From contig JAAZBY010000180.1 in NCBI GenBank assembly GCA_012513595.1, positions 1-6,034 on the forward strand: DNA of 6,034 nucleotides, in the 5' to 3' direction. The notes beneath the pieces were generated by a model, which was given only the letters and a program-made list of their open reading frames with translations, was not told the origin of the DNA and ran no database searches. Shown piece by piece: positions 4,578 to 6,034 of the stretch (its first letter is position 1; the number at the start of each line of letters is the position of its first letter). The translations under genes were made by a program, and so were the position numbers. The stretch is from Chloroflexota bacterium (GTDB lineage: Bacteria; Chloroflexota; Anaerolineae; UBA1429).

Positions 4578-6034
4578 TCAGTCAGAGACCAGGGCCGATA
4601 TCTGGGCCATGATCTGCATATCGTCAAAGCCGTCCAGGGTGATGCAACCGGAGCGGCAGGCCGCCGCGCAGGTGCCACACCCCTTGCACAGGGCCGGGTT
4701 GACCTCCGCGCAGTCCTTGAAGTTGCGCCGGGTCACCTCTTTGTTCACCATATCGATGGCCTTGAACGGGCAGATGGCCACGCAATCGCCACAGGCCACG
4801 CAGGCCACCTGGTCCACATGGGCCACCGCGCCGGAAGAGATCAGCTCCGCCTTGGAGAGCACGGTGCAGGCCCGCGAGACGGCGGCGTTGGCCTGGGCGA
4901 TCGACTCCTCCACGAACTTGGGCCCGTGGGCCATGCCGGCCAGGAAGACCCCCTCAGTGGCGAACTCTACCGGGCGCAGCTTCATGTGCGCCTCGAGGAA
5001 GAACCGCTCGGCATTCAGGGGCACCTTGAGCATAGTGGCCAGGTCCACGGCGTCCTCGCGCGGGCCGATCCCGACGCTGAGCGCCAGGGCGTCGGCCGCA
5101 AAGGTGACCTCCTCGCCGACGATGGGGTCGAAGGCCCGCACGACCAGCCGCCCATCCTGCCGCTCGACGACGGGCAGCCCGCCCCGGCCGTTCTCGTCCG
5201 CCTCCAGGTCGTAGCGGACAAAGATGACGCCCGCGTCCCGGGCCTGCTGATAGTACCTCTCGCGCAGACCGTACGAGCGGACGTCACGGTACAGGACGAC
5301 GACGTTTGCCTCCGGATCGCGCTCTTTGATGGCGATGGCGTTCTTGAGCGCCTGCGAGCAGCACACGCGGCTGCAGTAGGGGTGCTCGTCGGTGCGCGAT
5401 TCCACACACTGGATCATCACCACCGTGCCGCCCTGCGGCAACGCCAGCGCGCCCTCAGCCAGGGCCTCCTCGAGCTCCCGCTGGGTGACGACGCGCGGAT
5501 CCTGCCCATACAAGTACTGGCTCGTGCGGCGCTCCTCGGCACCGGTGGCCACGATCACGACGCCGTGCTTGAAGGTGATCTCGGTGGGGCCTTGCCCGTT
5601 GGCGCCCTGGCGGATCACCGACTGGAAGTTGCCCACAAAGCCCTCGATCCCTTGGACGACGGCGTTCTTGTAGACCTTGATGCGCGCGTCGGCCTCGGCG
5701 CGGGCGATCATCTCGTTCAGGATGCGGCCCACGTCCCGCGTCCGGAGCGTCGCGTGGATGTGCCGGGCGTTCCCGCCCAAGACGGCCTCGCGCTCGACCA
5801 GGGCAACCTCGTAGCCCTGCCCGGCCATGTTCAGCGCCGCAGCCAGCCCGGTGATGCCCCCGCCGATGACCAGGGCGCTGTGCGTGACGGGCAGCGGCTG
5901 CCCGTGGAGGGGCCGGTTCTGCACCGCACGGCTGACGGCCATACGCACCAGATCCTTGGCCTTGTCGGTGGCCTCGGCGGGCAGGGTCATGTGCACCCAG
6001 GAGCACTGGTCGCGGATGTTGGCCAGCTCAAAGA
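4578..6034 (-). CDS. hdrA: HdrA, heterodisulfide reductase-like FAD/iron-sulfur subunit (5' end outside window)
   Basis: The C-terminal 484 residues of HdrA are visible; the coding frame stays open to the window edge. The first residues, FELANIRDQCSWVH, belong to the conserved core, so the GTG at 5994-5996 and the ATG at 5988-5990 are internal. HdrA is the FAD-bearing, electron-bifurcating core of Hdr complexes. In fragment numbering: IRDQCSWVH (6-14) and the FAD Rossmann motif LVIGGGITGLAAAL (54-67). Cys209 plus PYCSRVCC (218-225) is the HdrA signature for the unusual [4Fe-4S] cluster near the flavin. VFLAGMAHGP (362-371) comes next. Two ferredoxin clusters follow: C411-x2-C414-x2-C417-x3-C421-P and C449-x2-C452-x2-C455-x3-C459. 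The latter is followed by Arg, not Pro. After the Rossmann motif it reads LGGNARHIHATLRTRDV, unlike the Cys-bearing LDKTFPT motif of methanogen HdrA. That points to the bacterial HdrA type of acetogens and sulfate reducers. It heads the visible hdrA-flxDCBA cluster. Confidence 0.93.
   Translation of the reverse strand, partial: FELANIRDQCSWVHMTLPAEATDKAKDLVRMAVSRAVQNRPLHGQPLPVTHSALVIGGGITGLAAALNMAGQGYEVALVEREAVLGGNARHIHATLRTRDVGRILNEMIARAEADARIKVYKNAVVQGIEGFVGNFQSVIRQGANGQGPTEITFKHGVVIVATGAEERRTSQYLYGQDPRVVTQRELEEALAEGALALPQGGTVVMIQCVESRTDEHPYCSRVCCSQALKNAIAIKERDPEANVVVLYRDVRSYGLRERYYQQARDAGVIFVRYDLEADENGRGGLPVVERQDGRLVVRAFDPIVGEEVTFAADALALSVGIGPREDAVDLATMLKVPLNAERFFLEAHMKLRPVEFATEGVFLAGMAHGPKFVEESIAQANAAVSRACTVLSKAELISSGAVAHVDQVACVACGDCVAICPFKAIDMVNKEVTRRNFKDCAEVNPALCKGCGTCAAACRSGCITLDGFDDMQIMAQISALVSD

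Noticed and set aside
4438..5214. A 258-codon open frame on the plus strand opposite hdrA and mvhD
   Set aside because: The opposite strand carries unmistakable HdrA and MvhD signatures. The plus-strand product is Ser/Thr/Arg-rich without structure.
5988..5996. GTG or ATG codons as the true start of HdrA
   Set aside because: The frame continues upstream as FELANIRDQCSW, a conserved HdrA core segment, so the gene is cut by the window edge rather than starting here.

Overview
The window is a GC-rich bacterial segment (strongly G/C at third codon positions) in which every supported gene lies on the minus strand, so it reads from high to low coordinates. It carries seven protein genes, two of them cut by the window edges, and almost no non-coding DNA. 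The largest gap is 136 bases. I see no RNA gene, mobile element, CRISPR array or long repeat. The long open frames on the plus strand are antisense shadows of the real genes.

In transcription order the first block (6034 down to 1176) is hdrA (5' end missing), an mvhD/flxD-type electron-transfer subunit, a two-ferredoxin protein related to FrhB/FdhB (flxC-like), a second two-ferredoxin protein of the sulfhydrogenase-beta/AsrA type (flxB-like), and an FAD/NAD(P)/[2Fe-2S] reductase (flxA-like). The genes are 21 bp apart, overlapping by ATGA, 41 bp apart, and overlapping by ATGA. This is the set expected for an Flx-Hdr complex: FlxA takes electrons from a pyridine nucleotide, the FlxB, FlxC and FlxD iron-sulfur proteins pass them on, and the FAD of HdrA could bifurcate them. 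No hdrB or hdrC is visible; they may lie upstream of hdrA, outside the window.

The second block (1039 down to 1) follows a 136-bp gap with a plausible extended -10 promoter and a hairpin. It encodes an FchA-type methenyl-tetrahydrofolate cyclohydrolase and the first 123 residues of FolD. This FolD keeps Tyr50 and Asp121 but has Ile54 where the catalytic lysine of bifunctional FolD should be. It is therefore probably a dehydrogenase only, with FchA supplying the cyclohydrolase step.

Together the window suggests an anaerobe whose folate one-carbon (Wood-Ljungdahl methyl-branch-like) genes sit beside an NAD(P)H-linked Hdr electron-transfer module. The high GC and gene content would fit a Chloroflexota (Anaerolineae-like) or a GC-rich acetogen-like or sulfate-reducer-like lineage. 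That placement is a guess from gene content only. The families are known; the combination and the FolD substitution are the most interesting points.
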